Shown one piece after another: positions 1 through 9,851 of a stretch of 64,000 nt of DNA. The DNA is taken from positions 1 through 64,000 of the forward strand of contig CAZSQG010000002.1 of the NCBI GenBank assembly GCA_964608615.1. Reading direction: 5' to 3'. This DNA comes from CALEUX01 sp964608615 (lineage in GTDB: Bacteria; Bacteroidota; Bacteroidia; Bacteroidales; Marinilabiliaceae). The translations under genes were made by a program, and so were the position numbers. The number at the start of each line of letters is the position of its first letter. Position 1 is the first letter of the stretch. The notes below the pieces were generated by a model. That model was not told the origin of the DNA, did not search any database, and saw only the letters and a list, made by a program, of their open reading frames with translations.

Positions 1-543
1 AAAACCGGGGAAAAGTGAAATTTTGTCCAATAAAGGTTTTACCTGCCGGAGCAATTTCTCGGTAGTTTCAACCACAACATGGTTCCGGCCATTTTCATAA
101 ACTGTTTTAATATAATTCCTGCTATCGAACCATGTGGTATTATTTAAATACCGCGCAATTATCTTAGATGATAATCGCTCACCCATCCCGGAAAGACTCT
201 CCAGACTTTTATGACTAAGCTCTTTAATTAAAAACACACCTTTTAATATAGACTTCAGCTCATCAAGTTCAGGCTCAATTAACAGGTTAACCTCATCTTT
301 GTCCTTTCCAAACAAAGAATCAATAATCAAATAATGAGCGTCAATTATTGAATCGAGTGCAACAAAACAAGCCTTATCGCCCTCTCCCGCCATGCGTGCA
401 GCCAATATTAATCGATCAGTTATGCCTCCAACAGCAGAAACCACCACAACAACCTGATCGTCAATAGCTTCAATAATCTCTTTAACCTTTTGTATACTTT
501 CTGCAGAACCTACTGAAGTTCCACCAAATTTTAAGACTATCAT
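1..543 (-). CDS. Aspartokinase, N-terminal fragment (cut by window edge)
   Basis: This frame reads 181 residues from ATG at 543 (minus strand) and runs off the left edge, so it is 3'-truncated by the window. It begins MIVLKFGGTSVGS; residues 5-13 are the KFGGTSVGS signature of aspartokinases, which phosphorylate aspartate at the entry to Lys/Thr/Met synthesis. A VVVVVSAVGG strand follows near residue 31, and a GMGERLSS motif typical of the family lies near 119-126. In Bacteroidota this kinase is often fused to homoserine dehydrogenase (ThrA), but the fusion cannot be seen here, so lysC versus thrA is undecided. I looked upstream for a Thr/Ile-rich leader peptide and found none. Confidence 0.9.
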   Translation of the reverse strand, partial: MIVLKFGGTSVGSAESIQKVKEIIEAIDDQVVVVVSAVGGITDRLILAARMAGEGDKACFVALDSIIDAHYLIIDSLFGKDKDEVNLLIEPELDELKSILKGVFLIKELSHKSLESLSGMGERLSSKIIARYLNNTTWFDSRNYIKTVYENGRNHVVVETTEKLLRQVKPLLDKISLFPGF

Positions 544-1341
544 TATATTAATTGTTTTATTTTCAAATGTTTAGTTCACACAATTTTATTACATCTAATA
601 ACCAAGTCCCATTATTATTTTCTTTGAGCTAATTTATTTAGTATAAACATATTACCTGATAAGAATAATATTTTCTATTGCTTGATATATTTTTAAGATT
701 GGTTGTAAGCAATATAATATTTATACTCATAAACTAATTATTTCACTTTTCAATATTCATTCGAAATTAAGGAATAAAAACAGTGGCAATTTATAAAAAC
801 CTATTGCAGGAGCAATAATATTTATAAAGAAAACTGATTAAGACCACAAAATGAAATATGATCACGAGATTAAAAGGTGTTTTTTTTAGAAAAAAAGTTT
901 ATCCCTAAGCGGGAATATAAAAAAAAATGATTGTTCCCTCGTGGTACTCATCTATTATTTTAAATTAACTAAACAAAATAAAAACAGATGCCAGAATATA
1001 TTTCTCAAATTATTCCTTTAAAAAACTAAATAACAGAAAAATAATCATTATTTTTTTTTTTGCCCCTTATTGCAATTACATAAAATATGCGAGAAATGTA
1101 ACATAATCCTAAGCAATTAAGTATAAACATTTAAATAGTTCATTTTTCATATTTAAAAGCATTATTATTTCTTATTCTTTTATTCATTACAGTTTACATA
1201 TCCATGTATAAATTGGATGATATTTTCTTTTTAATGAAGATTAAAAGTTAAAAATTAGGTATAATTGCAAAATTAAAAAATCCATTAAAATATAAATAAA
1301 AAATGGACCTAAACACATAGCCAATAATAAAAACATCTACC
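544..1341. other. AT-rich intergenic region, no gene seen
   Basis: About 800 bases between the divergent aspartokinase and the large surface-protein gene. It is strongly AT-rich, with a run of about a dozen T near 1051-1062. Stops are dense in all frames and I see no tRNA-like fold. It must contain two divergent promoters, but I find no exact TAnnTTTG box on either strand that I would defend. Confidence 0.5.
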
Positions 1342-4300
1342 ATGAGATCAGGAATTAAACTATTGATTGTTTTAGTTGGACTTTTATTTTTTAAGTCCTT
1401 TCAAACATCGGCTCAGGTTGATAGAACCTTTTGGTTTGTTGCTCCTGAGGTAACAATAAAGCATAGTCAAACGCCTGCTATATTGAGGATTACAGCATTC
1501 GACAATGCTGCCAAAGTAAAAATATCGATGCCGGCTAATCCAGGTTTTAGTCCAATTTATCTATCTGTTCCAGCTAATCAGCAGGTATATCATGAATTTA
1601 CCGGGGCTGCACTCACAGCCATTGAAAATGGAACTCTCGAGACTCCTTCCGATTGGACAGGATGGACTCCAGGTACTCCTTTTAACAAAGGATTACTAAT
1701 TGAATCTGATGTAGACATTTCAGTTTATTATGAGATTGCCAATGGAAATAATCCTGACAGATTCAACCTTAAAGGAGTTAACGCCCTTGGCACAGATTTT
1801 TATGTTCCATCGCAGAATGTTTATTATAACTGGAACTTTACAGAACCAGCTGCTGAACAAATTAACATAGTTGCAACCGAAGATAATACCCAGGTTACTA
1901 TTAAAGTTACTGATGATGTTAATGATTTGCCAAGCGGAACAATAGGGCATGAGGCAGGAAGCACATTCACTATAACTCTAAACAAAGGTCAAACTTATTG
2001 TTTAAGATCAACAACGGAAGCTACAGCCAGAAATTTAGGAGGAACGCACATTACCTCAACAAAACCAATTGCAGTTACCATTTCTGATGATTCAATAGCT
2101 CACCCTGTTTCATTATCAGGTACTCCAAAACCGGGACACTATGACTTAGTGGGTGATCAACTTATTCCTTTACCACTTATTGGTACAGAATATATTGCAA
2201 TAAATACTTTATATAATATTTCAACATACGAAAATACGGGACAAAAAGTCTTTATTCTGGCAACCGAGGATAATACTTCTGTTTTTATAAACGGTGCTCC
2301 TTTGGCCACACTGCAAGAAGGTGAGTATAAGGAGTTTGATATTACTGGCCAAGCTATATATATTACGTCTAGTAATCCAGTTTATGTATATCAATTTGCA
2401 AGTGTAAAATATGAAATAGGCAGTGCCATTCTTCCCAATATTAACTGTACCGGATCCCAAAGTGTAACTTTTGCTCGTATCTATGAGGGCCTCTTTGCCG
2501 TTCAAATTCTGACACAGAAAAAAAATCTTGGTCATTTTACTATTAGAGATGACTCCGACGGAAGTGTTGATGTAAATCGCATAAATAACTTGGACTGGGA
2601 ATATGTTTCGGGATCTGCAGGTGGAGATCCATTATCGGATAATGCATGGTATGCTGCAGTTGAAAACATGGATTTAGGAACGCAACCCTATACTATCAAA
2701 AACGATAACGGATTATTCCACTTAAGTGTACTCGATGCCAATGGAGCAAGTATGAGTTACGGCTATTTCTCTTCGTATAATAGTATTAGAATTAAGGGCC
2801 CTTCAATGGCCTGCTTTACTGAAAATGAAGAAGAAAAAATAATACTTACTACAAATCAAGAGGGTGCAACTGATTTAAAATGGTATTACGATGATGAAAC
2901 AAATGGACCAACTTTTTTAGGAACAGGTACATCTATCATAGCAGAAGAAACCGGTGAATACTGGGTTGAGATGCAATATGTAGGATGTCAGGCTACAGAC
3001 CATCTATTTGTGGAATATTCTTCTCCTGACTTTACCCTTGGAGAAGACAGAGAAGTATGCTTTGGCGAAACTGTTGATTTTGAAATTACTGGTTTTGATG
3101 ATGATTATACTTTTGAATGGTCGCCCATTGATAACAACACAAATAGCTACTCTTTTGTTCCGGAAGCCGGGCAATCGTACGAATTATCACTTACCATTAC
3201 TGATCCACTGGGATGCGCATCTAAAAACACAGTTAACGTTGTTGCTAATGCCATTCCTGTTATAACATGGGATTTAACCGGTAACGATATTTGTATTGGT
3301 GAAACTATAAGCCTTGTTAATCCTGAAGAGGAACACTCCTTTCAATGGTCGTTAAATGGAGCCGAATTACCCGGCGAGACCAATCCATTTATTCAACCTA
3401 CAGTAACAGGCAACTACACAGTAACCGTTATAAGTCCTGAGCTTTGTAGTGAATCCTACTCGCAGGATATTAACGTCAGACCATTACCGGTAGTATCTCT
3501 GACTGATTTTGCAAGTTGTCCCGGAAGTTCACATACCTTCACATTAAACGGTTATTCATCGTATCTGTGGAACGACGGGAGTACATCCAATTCACTAACT
3601 CTTAACCAATCAAACAACGATGTATGGGTTGAAGTTACAAATGAATATAATTGTAAAGCAAAAGCAACTGCTGTTTTTGAATGGTATAACGAACAAGTTT
3701 TCTCTTTTGGAGCCGATACATCCGTTTGTGCAAGCCTTGACTTAGAAATTGCAATTGACAATAATTTCACAAACTATCAATGGGCTTATTCTGCTACTGG
3801 AAATGTAGCCGATAAAGTGTCCATTGGAACCTCCGGAAACCCAAGTGCCAATAATAACATCCTTTCAGTAGAAACCGCTTTTCAAAGCACTCATCAAGGG
3901 CATTATTACATCAATGCAACTGATAATCACGGTTGTAATGTAGATGGCACTTTTAATCTGGAAATTTTACCCATGCCAATTATCACATTGCTTGATGGCC
4001 GCGATTTCACCAAACTCTGTCTGGGGGATACTCTCAGAATAAATATATTGGAAGACAATGGCAGAGATTTTACTGATTACTCATGGTATAAAGACAACGT
4101 GTTATTACCGGGTGAAAAAAATAAATACCTGGAAGTCACGGAAAATGGAACATATACTGTAATTGCTAAACAAGCCAATGGATGTTATGCACAGGGTGAA
4201 GATGTTCAAATTCAAACAATTCCACGACCCGACTTCACATTCTTTGATGCTAAAGCTTGTCCAGGCGACAATCTGGTACTGGAAGTAGCTGACTACCAGT

Positions 4301-6093
4301 CAGGATTACTGGGCGATCCGGAACATGATAAAGACAGGGTATATTGGTGGCACGACGTAAATTACACATCCGACTCATACACAACTACAAACGAAGGTAC
4401 CTATAAGGTTACTGTTTATGATAAAATGGGTTGTTTCAGAACAAAAGAAGCTGCAGCTGAATTTTACAAAACACCTGAAATTAATCTTGAAGATGTTTCC
4501 TTCTGCGATAATATCAGCTATACTCAGCCCCTTCCATCTGAGCTGTTGTCAGAGATCATTAGTTACCAATGGGATGCTAATGCCATAAACACTCCACTAA
4601 CAGTAACAGAAGGGGGGACGCATACCTTAACCATCAGAGATAAAAACCCAATGTATTATGCTAATGGAGATGAAGGTTGTATGAGCACTGCTTCCATGGA
4701 GCTGACCAAATTACCTTCACCAGTATTCAGCCTTGGCGCTGATGGCCCGAAATGCGAAAATGCAGTAATTGCTATTGATACTGATCCCACCTTTACCCGG
4801 TACGAATGGAACGGCAATACCAGCGATAATCAGACAAATTCAATATCCGTTACTACTTCCGGGATATACAGTTTAGTAGTATGGAACGAATATAATTGTT
4901 CAACCTACGATGAAGTTACTGTTACAGCCAACGCATTGCCAATAGTTAATATTGGTGATGACAAAGAGTTCTGTGCAGGCCAATTAACCACCCTAACAGT
5001 TGGAACCTTCCCTGAAATATATTGGTCAAACGGTGTGGTAAACGAACCATCAATTACAGTAATGGATGGAGCTTTTTCGGTAAGAGTAGTCGACGATAAC
5101 GGATGTGAGGCTAAAGACGCAATAAACATTATTTGGTGGCCAATACCGACCTTTAGCATTGGAGTAGACGACATTATTTGCCCATTCAACTATCCGGTAA
5201 CCATTGAAGCTCCCGAAGGTTATGAAGAGTACCTGTGGCATACAGGCTCAACGGCACGTATCATTGAAGGAAACTTGCTGGATACAGTGAATATTGTAAA
5301 AGTCAGAAATGAATATAACTGTTGGGGCATGGATTCTAAAATCATCACTTATGCAATGGAACCAGAATATGAAACCGGAGGTGATTTTGAAGCTTGTGCT
5401 AATGACGATGTTATAATGGATGCAGGAACTCATACATACTTAAATTATAATAATATAGAGACTCTTTATGAAATTCTAACATATAGGTGGAACAAAAATA
5501 ATGCATTGACCGACCAATATTTAACAGTTAATACTCCCGGAGAACATATTGTTGAAGTATTTGATGGGTGTTTTACAAAAACTGATACCTTTAACGTAAA
5601 ATACTTCTCATTACCCGTTATTACCGGTCTTGATTCGACTTACTATGCCCAGATCACTGTATTGACCGATCCTAATGAGGGAACTCAACCATTTTCCTAT
5701 TCATTAGATTCCAATCTTTCCCAAACGGAAAACACCTTTAAAAAGGTATTTGCAGGGGAACACACCATAATTCTGACTGATGACAAAGGATGTGAAACAT
5801 TTACCACGTTTTCTCTTTCATCGGAATTTGATATTGAAGTTCCCAATTTTTTCACTCCAAATTCTGATGGAGTAAACGATGAGTGGGTCATTGATGGAAT
5901 AGAACGGTTTCCCGAGGCAATAATATTTATCTATGACCGATACGGAAAACTAATCACTAAGTTTTTGGCATCTGAACCACCATGGGATGGAACATATATG
6001 AACCAACCCATATCATCAGATGATTATTGGTATGTTATCCAGCTTTATCCTTTAAACAAGTTTCTAAAAGGTAATGTAAGCCTAAAGAGATAA
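1342..6093 (+). CDS. Large T9SS type B surface protein with IgGFc-binding-like N-terminus and Ig/PKD-like repeats
   Basis: 1583 residues with an N-terminal signal peptide (MRSGIKLLIVLVGLLFF, cleavage near AQ at 24-25). Residues about 25-490 resemble the IgGFc-binding-type N-terminal domain found in many Bacteroidota surface proteins (strands ending in TKPIAVTISDDS and NPVYVYQFAS). From about 500 to 1470 there is a series of roughly 80-90-residue Cys-containing Ig/PKD-like modules, each with a Cys near its start and a YxW or similar core. The last 85 residues (from NFFTPNSDGVNDEW) match the gliding-motility-associated, type B T9SS sorting domain. The protein is therefore probably exported by T9SS and displayed or released. 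The next gene is a PorP/SprF homologue, the usual partner of type B cargo. Adhesion is a reasonable guess but not shown. Confidence 0.85.
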   Translation: MRSGIKLLIVLVGLLFFKSFQTSAQVDRTFWFVAPEVTIKHSQTPAILRITAFDNAAKVKISMPANPGFSPIYLSVPANQQVYHEFTGAALTAIENGTLETPSDWTGWTPGTPFNKGLLIESDVDISVYYEIANGNNPDRFNLKGVNALGTDFYVPSQNVYYNWNFTEPAAEQINIVATEDNTQVTIKVTDDVNDLPSGTIGHEAGSTFTITLNKGQTYCLRSTTEATARNLGGTHITSTKPIAVTISDDSIAHPVSLSGTPKPGHYDLVGDQLIPLPLIGTEYIAINTLYNISTYENTGQKVFILATEDNTSVFINGAPLATLQEGEYKEFDITGQAIYITSSNPVYVYQFASVKYEIGSAILPNINCTGSQSVTFARIYEGLFAVQILTQKKNLGHFTIRDDSDGSVDVNRINNLDWEYVSGSAGGDPLSDNAWYAAVENMDLGTQPYTIKNDNGLFHLSVLDANGASMSYGYFSSYNSIRIKGPSMACFTENEEEKIILTTNQEGATDLKWYYDDETNGPTFLGTGTSIIAEETGEYWVEMQYVGCQATDHLFVEYSSPDFTLGEDREVCFGETVDFEITGFDDDYTFEWSPIDNNTNSYSFVPEAGQSYELSLTITDPLGCASKNTVNVVANAIPVITWDLTGNDICIGETISLVNPEEEHSFQWSLNGAELPGETNPFIQPTVTGNYTVTVISPELCSESYSQDINVRPLPVVSLTDFASCPGSSHTFTLNGYSSYLWNDGSTSNSLTLNQSNNDVWVEVTNEYNCKAKATAVFEWYNEQVFSFGADTSVCASLDLEIAIDNNFTNYQWAYSATGNVADKVSIGTSGNPSANNNILSVETAFQSTHQGHYYINATDNHGCNVDGTFNLEILPMPIITLLDGRDFTKLCLGDTLRINILEDNGRDFTDYSWYKDNVLLPGEKNKYLEVTENGTYTVIAKQANGCYAQGEDVQIQTIPRPDFTFFDAKACPGDNLVLEVADYQSGLLGDPEHDKDRVYWWHDVNYTSDSYTTTNEGTYKVTVYDKMGCFRTKEAAAEFYKTPEINLEDVSFCDNISYTQPLPSELLSEIISYQWDANAINTPLTVTEGGTHTLTIRDKNPMYYANGDEGCMSTASMELTKLPSPVFSLGADGPKCENAVIAIDTDPTFTRYEWNGNTSDNQTNSISVTTSGIYSLVVWNEYNCSTYDEVTVTANALPIVNIGDDKEFCAGQLTTLTVGTFPEIYWSNGVVNEPSITVMDGAFSVRVVDDNGCEAKDAINIIWWPIPTFSIGVDDIICPFNYPVTIEAPEGYEEYLWHTGSTARIIEGNLLDTVNIVKVRNEYNCWGMDSKIITYAMEPEYETGGDFEACANDDVIMDAGTHTYLNYNNIETLYEILTYRWNKNNALTDQYLTVNTPGEHIVEVFDGCFTKTDTFNVKYFSLPVITGLDSTYYAQITVLTDPNEGTQPFSYSLDSNLSQTENTFKKVFAGEHTIILTDDKGCETFTTFSLSSEFDIEVPNFFTPNSDGVNDEWVIDGIERFPEAIIFIYDRYGKLITKFLASEPPWDGTYMNQPISSDDYWYVIQLYPLNKFLKGNVSLKR

Positions 6094-6099
6094 AACAAA

Positions 6100-6136
6100 A
6101 GAGAGTGTTACATTTTATTTTTCTGTAACACTCTCT
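6100..6136 (+). terminator. Hairpin after the 1342-6093 gene
   Basis: A perfect 13-bp inverted repeat (6100-6112 with 6124-6136, core GAGAGTGTTACA) begins 7 bases after the stop codon. The 11-base loop is T-rich, but no strong T-run follows. It may terminate partially or set the ratio of cargo to the downstream porP-like gene rather than fully separate them. Confidence 0.6.
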
Positions 6137-6173
6137 AATAAATTAAACCTCTTAAGACTTAAAAATAATAAGA

Positions 6174-7217
6174 ATGAAATTACGAGTATTTATAATTATC
6201 ATTTTATCTGTTTTCTTGGTAAATATTAGTTTTGGACAAAGACATTTTATTACCAACCAATACATTTATGATTTATTTTTAATGAACCCGGCTAACGCCG
6301 GTTCAAGTCCAAATTGTTATTTAGTAAACGGGTTTTTTCAAAAACAATGGTTTGGAACAGATCTGGCCCCTTCAACACAGCTTTTATCATTCCAGGCTCC
6401 ACTGGGAAAAAATGTTGGATCAGGTACATATTTCTATAATGATAGAAACGGATTTAATAAAAAAATGAGTCTGCAACAAACCTTTTCATCAAAAGTAACA
6501 CTTAAAGAAAATAAGAGAGGATATACAACCCTATCCTTTGGGTTATCAGCCCTTGTTGAACAAACATCTTTAGATGAATCAGAGTTCTCAGGAGGGAGTG
6601 CGGCTGTTGACCCATCAATAACAGGAGGAGTTGAAAGCGGAACAGGTTTTAACCTTAATGCTGGTTTTATTTTTCAAATGAACAAATTTAGAACCGGATT
6701 CTCAATTACAAATATACTTCCACAAAACAATAAAATGTATGACAACTCGGTGGAAGAGCCTGATTTATCAAAGGATTGGCATTTTTTTGCTTCCAGAACA
6801 TTTAAATTTCCAAACAGAGACCTATACGTTGAACCAATAGCTTATTACCGTTTCAATTCTCAAAATGATAGAAAACTCGATCTGAATTTAAAAATGCAAA
6901 TACCAACTTTATCAGAAGATTTATCTTTTTGGGGAATTATTGCATATAGAAGAACTATGGATAGCGATTTGGGGAAAGATTTGGGATTTGCTGCAACAGG
7001 TGGAATTATTTACAAGAGCCTTAGTGTTGGCCTGGAGTATCAATTGGGTACCACCTCAGCCCGTAAACATTATGGAAATGCCATGCAGCTTGTAATAGGA
7101 TTTAGATTTTGCAATAATCGTGATAACGATGCAGTTCCTTGCAGTGAAGCTTCGGATGGGTTAGGTAATGTTTCGGCTAAAGAGAAAAAACAACATAAAG
7201 GTAAGTTGAAACTATAA
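6174..7217 (+). CDS. PorP/SprF family outer-membrane protein (first copy)
   Basis: 347 residues with a signal peptide (ending near SFGQ). The start of the mature protein, with QYIYDLFLMNPANAGS, is the hallmark of the PorP/SprF family: YxxNPxxxNPAxAG-like, followed by a QWFG segment. Alternating beta-strands fit an outer-membrane barrel. Family members act with the type IX machinery; SprF of Flavobacterium johnsoniae is needed for secretion or attachment of the type B protein SprB. It lies 80 bases after the type B cargo gene, separated by the 6100 hairpin, which suggests a dedicated cargo/partner pair. The C-terminal 30 residues are charged (KEKKQHKGK) and probably periplasmic. Confidence 0.88.
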   Translation: MKLRVFIIIILSVFLVNISFGQRHFITNQYIYDLFLMNPANAGSSPNCYLVNGFFQKQWFGTDLAPSTQLLSFQAPLGKNVGSGTYFYNDRNGFNKKMSLQQTFSSKVTLKENKRGYTTLSFGLSALVEQTSLDESEFSGGSAAVDPSITGGVESGTGFNLNAGFIFQMNKFRTGFSITNILPQNNKMYDNSVEEPDLSKDWHFFASRTFKFPNRDLYVEPIAYYRFNSQNDRKLDLNLKMQIPTLSEDLSFWGIIAYRRTMDSDLGKDLGFAATGGIIYKSLSVGLEYQLGTTSARKHYGNAMQLVIGFRFCNNRDNDAVPCSEASDGLGNVSAKEKKQHKGKLKL

Positions 7218-7824
7218 TACGAAATATTTTTTTAGGAAACTAACAAATATTTTGAGAACTTAAAATAGTAAACCTTGATTCACCTAATTAATTAAAACAC
7301 ATTGATTATAAGAATCACTGAAATCGAATAAATCATTCAGCGTAAATTACATTTATTGAGTAACAATTGGTGTTTAATTAAAAAATAATCAACAATATAC
7401 ACCTAAAAAAGTTTTTTTACTTGAAAATTTAAAGTTTCATAACTGTGTGGTATATGCCCCGGGAAATAACAAATGAATAACTGACATACGGATTTCTCAA
7501 ATTTCTTTAATTTACATATTTTGTTAATCATAAAAGAAGGCGATCAAACCAATAAAATTGAAATTATTAAACAGGTCAAATAATATTGAAGAGATATTTA
7601 TCGTTTATTTCTTTATATGAATATCGGAATTATGATAGATTAACAAAAAAAGTTTTGGTTTGAGTTTATATGCACCTCTGCATCGCACAAAGTGGCCTGA
7701 ACTAGTTATATACAACTCGCTTGATCGGGGCCGAATGCGCAAAAATACATTTCAATTCCTTACCGTCTGGAAAAAAAATCCGATAGTCATAATTTTTTAT
7801 TATCATTGTTAAAAAAATCAATGA
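7218..7824. other. Intergenic region, no gene seen
   Basis: About 600 AT-rich bases between the two cargo/porin modules. A less AT-rich patch at about 7671-7745 stands out but has no ORF, no tRNA cloverleaf and no strong hairpin. It presumably carries the promoter of the second module, which I cannot place. Confidence 0.45.
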
Positions 7825-8799
7825 ATGAAAGCCGTATTTGAGATATTATCTAACATAAAACTGATTATAAAAACAATAACACAAGTCGCAATATTTTCTG
7901 TTGCTATTAATTTAACAGCAACATTACCAGAACCTGTAAAAACAAACTTCTTAAGTGACGAAAATGTAGTTACGGCCAATAACGACATTATAATAATGTT
8001 TGAAAATAATTCCATTAGTATTAATATACTTAATAATGACTACGGACTCGATTCAGGAATAAAGAGTCTTAGTATAACAACTGCCCCTACACACGGAAGC
8101 GCAACAAAAACCAAAGAAAATACAATATTGTATTCTCCTGATTATAATTTTGTTGGAGACGACATAATTAAGTACGAAGTCTGTAATAATCTGGGCAGCT
8201 GTGGAAGTGCTTCAATATCAATTGAAGTATTGAGTTTCGACTTTAAACCCGAGGCAAAAAACGATACGTTAAAGATTAACTATCAAGAAAAATCAATATT
8301 TGATATTCTGGGAAACGATCTTTACTTATTTGATTTACCCCTATCGCTTAGTATAATCTATGATTTTAAATTCGGTTCATCTATTGTTACATCTGATTTA
8401 AAAATTGAAACAGAATTCACAACCTCTTTTACCGGATTGGACTCATTATCATACCAGATCTGCGATAATGAAGGAGATTGCAGCATAGCAAAGCTTTTTG
8501 CACATTCAAGCAATATAAATATGGGGACAATAATTCCTCAGGGATTTTCACCCAATGGAGATGGAATTAATGACACATTTTACATCCCAAGAATTAAGAA
8601 CTTAAATAATTGTTCCATTACAATATTAACCCGAAATGGTACAGTTGTTTATCAGAATCCTCAATTTAAAGAATGGGACGGGATATCGAATTACGGACCA
8701 CAAAAAGGGAAAAAACTTGCTTCAGGTGTATATTATTACATTCTGAAAGTAATGGATCCTAATGAAAACATCAAAGGTTATATTTACCTGAGTCGATAA
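7825..8799 (+). CDS. T9SS type B cargo protein with bacterial Ig-like domains
   Basis: 324 residues. The N-terminus has a hydrophobic segment that can serve as a signal sequence (residues about 12-35, ending near ATLPEP). Residues about 50-130 read as a cadherin/Big_9-like module (NDYGL..., TAPTHGSATKTKENTILYSP, FVGDDIIKYEVCNNLGSC); a second, weaker copy spans about 145-230 (QICDNEGDC). The C-terminal 85 residues, from GFSPNGDGINDTF through the WDG motif, are the type B T9SS sorting domain. It is much smaller than the type B protein at 1342-6093. It precedes a second porP/sprF-like gene by 19 bases, so the two are very likely co-transcribed. Confidence 0.82.
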   Translation: MKAVFEILSNIKLIIKTITQVAIFSVAINLTATLPEPVKTNFLSDENVVTANNDIIIMFENNSISINILNNDYGLDSGIKSLSITTAPTHGSATKTKENTILYSPDYNFVGDDIIKYEVCNNLGSCGSASISIEVLSFDFKPEAKNDTLKINYQEKSIFDILGNDLYLFDLPLSLSIIYDFKFGSSIVTSDLKIETEFTTSFTGLDSLSYQICDNEGDCSIAKLFAHSSNINMGTIIPQGFSPNGDGINDTFYIPRIKNLNNCSITILTRNGTVVYQNPQFKEWDGISNYGPQKGKKLASGVYYYILKVMDPNENIKGYIYLSR

Positions 8800-8818
8800 A
8801 AAGAAAGTACCAAAAGAT

Positions 8819-9814
8819 ATGGAACACGTAAATAAGCTGAGTTTTTCTATAAAAAGTTATATTACATGCATATTACTTTGTGTTTTTTTTATTGCAAATG
8901 CTCAAGAACAACACATATTTACGCAATACCTCAATAATCCAATAATAATAAATCCGGCATTCACAGGTAATCGCAACTCTCTGGCAATTGATGTGTTAAC
9001 CCGACAACAATGGATGGGCTTTGATGGAGCCCCTAGAACCTATTATGCTAATGCTCACTCACCAATAAACTCAACAAAAGCTTCAATTGGAGGTTATATT
9101 CTTTCAGACAAGGCTGGTCCTGTTGCCTATAATAGTTTTAGTTTTACTTATTCGTATTTATTACGAATTAATCGCTGGGCTTTTTTATCGATGGGCATTA
9201 ATGCCGGTATTGACAATTATTCGATAAGTCTTAATAAATTGGATATTATTGAAGAAAACGATCCGCATTTTGCAGAAAATATTGAAAATAAATTTAAACC
9301 GGTAATTGGAACCGGGTTTGTTTTTTTTACTCCTGATATTTATATCGGAATTTCAGCTCCTCAAATAATACCCTCTAAAATCAACTACCCACAAGCAAAT
9401 AATGCAACGTTGGATTTAGGATATAAACTTTTTTTTACTGCCGGAGTAAAAAAAGAGTTCGCCGACGGACTAGCATTAAAACTTGCTACTTTATCAAGAT
9501 TCTCTCAATATTATATAAACACTTACGATTTTAGTGCTCAATTCTTCTTTAAGGATTATGTAAATATTGCTGCATCTTATAGGGTTAAAAACTGCATTGC
9601 TGCTATTGTTGGTTTTCAGATCAACAAAAGCATTGCAATTTCATATTCTTATGATTTCCCTGCTTTTAATAATAGTATCAACAAGTTGAATAACCAGGAA
9701 TTAGGCATTTCAATTGATATCTCAAAGTTTTATGTTAAAAACAAAGATAGAGAATTCCTCCAAAAAGCTTCAAAGATTGCAGACCCTGGACTTAGGTCGA
9801 TCAGGCATTTTTAA
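8819..9814 (+). CDS. PorP/SprF family outer-membrane protein (second copy)
   Basis: 331 residues with a signal peptide cleaved near IANAQ. The mature start contains FTQYLNNPIIINPAFTG and RQQWMGFDGAPRT, closely matching the PorP/SprF signature, and the rest is consistent with a beta-barrel. It is clearly divergent from the first copy at 6174-7217, so this is not a recent duplication. It lies 19 bases downstream of a type B cargo gene and likely acts as its outer-membrane partner in type IX export or anchoring. Confidence 0.9.
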   Translation: MEHVNKLSFSIKSYITCILLCVFFIANAQEQHIFTQYLNNPIIINPAFTGNRNSLAIDVLTRQQWMGFDGAPRTYYANAHSPINSTKASIGGYILSDKAGPVAYNSFSFTYSYLLRINRWAFLSMGINAGIDNYSISLNKLDIIEENDPHFAENIENKFKPVIGTGFVFFTPDIYIGISAPQIIPSKINYPQANNATLDLGYKLFFTAGVKKEFADGLALKLATLSRFSQYYINTYDFSAQFFFKDYVNIAASYRVKNCIAAIVGFQINKSIAISYSYDFPAFNNSINKLNNQELGISIDISKFYVKNKDREFLQKASKIADPGLRSIRHF

Positions 9815-9823
9815 TTTTGACAA

Positions 9824-9851
9824 CTAAAAAAAGGCTTATTGAACAATAAGC
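9824..9851 (-). terminator. Minus-strand terminator overlapping a stop codon
   Basis: GCTTATTG (9834-9841) and CAATAAGC (9844-9851) form an inverted repeat. Read on the minus strand, it is followed by C and seven T. The stop codon of the minus-strand gene (9836-9838) lies inside the stem. With a 2-base spacer the inner pairs must open, leaving about a 6-bp stem. Confidence 0.65.

Noticed and set aside
544..780. Search for a Thr/Ile leader peptide ahead of the aspartokinase
   Set aside because: No short ORF rich in Thr or Ile codons and no GC-rich terminator on the minus strand.
7671..7745. Less AT-rich patch suspected as a tRNA or small RNA
   Set aside because: No cloverleaf, no TTCGA-type loop and no strong stem found.
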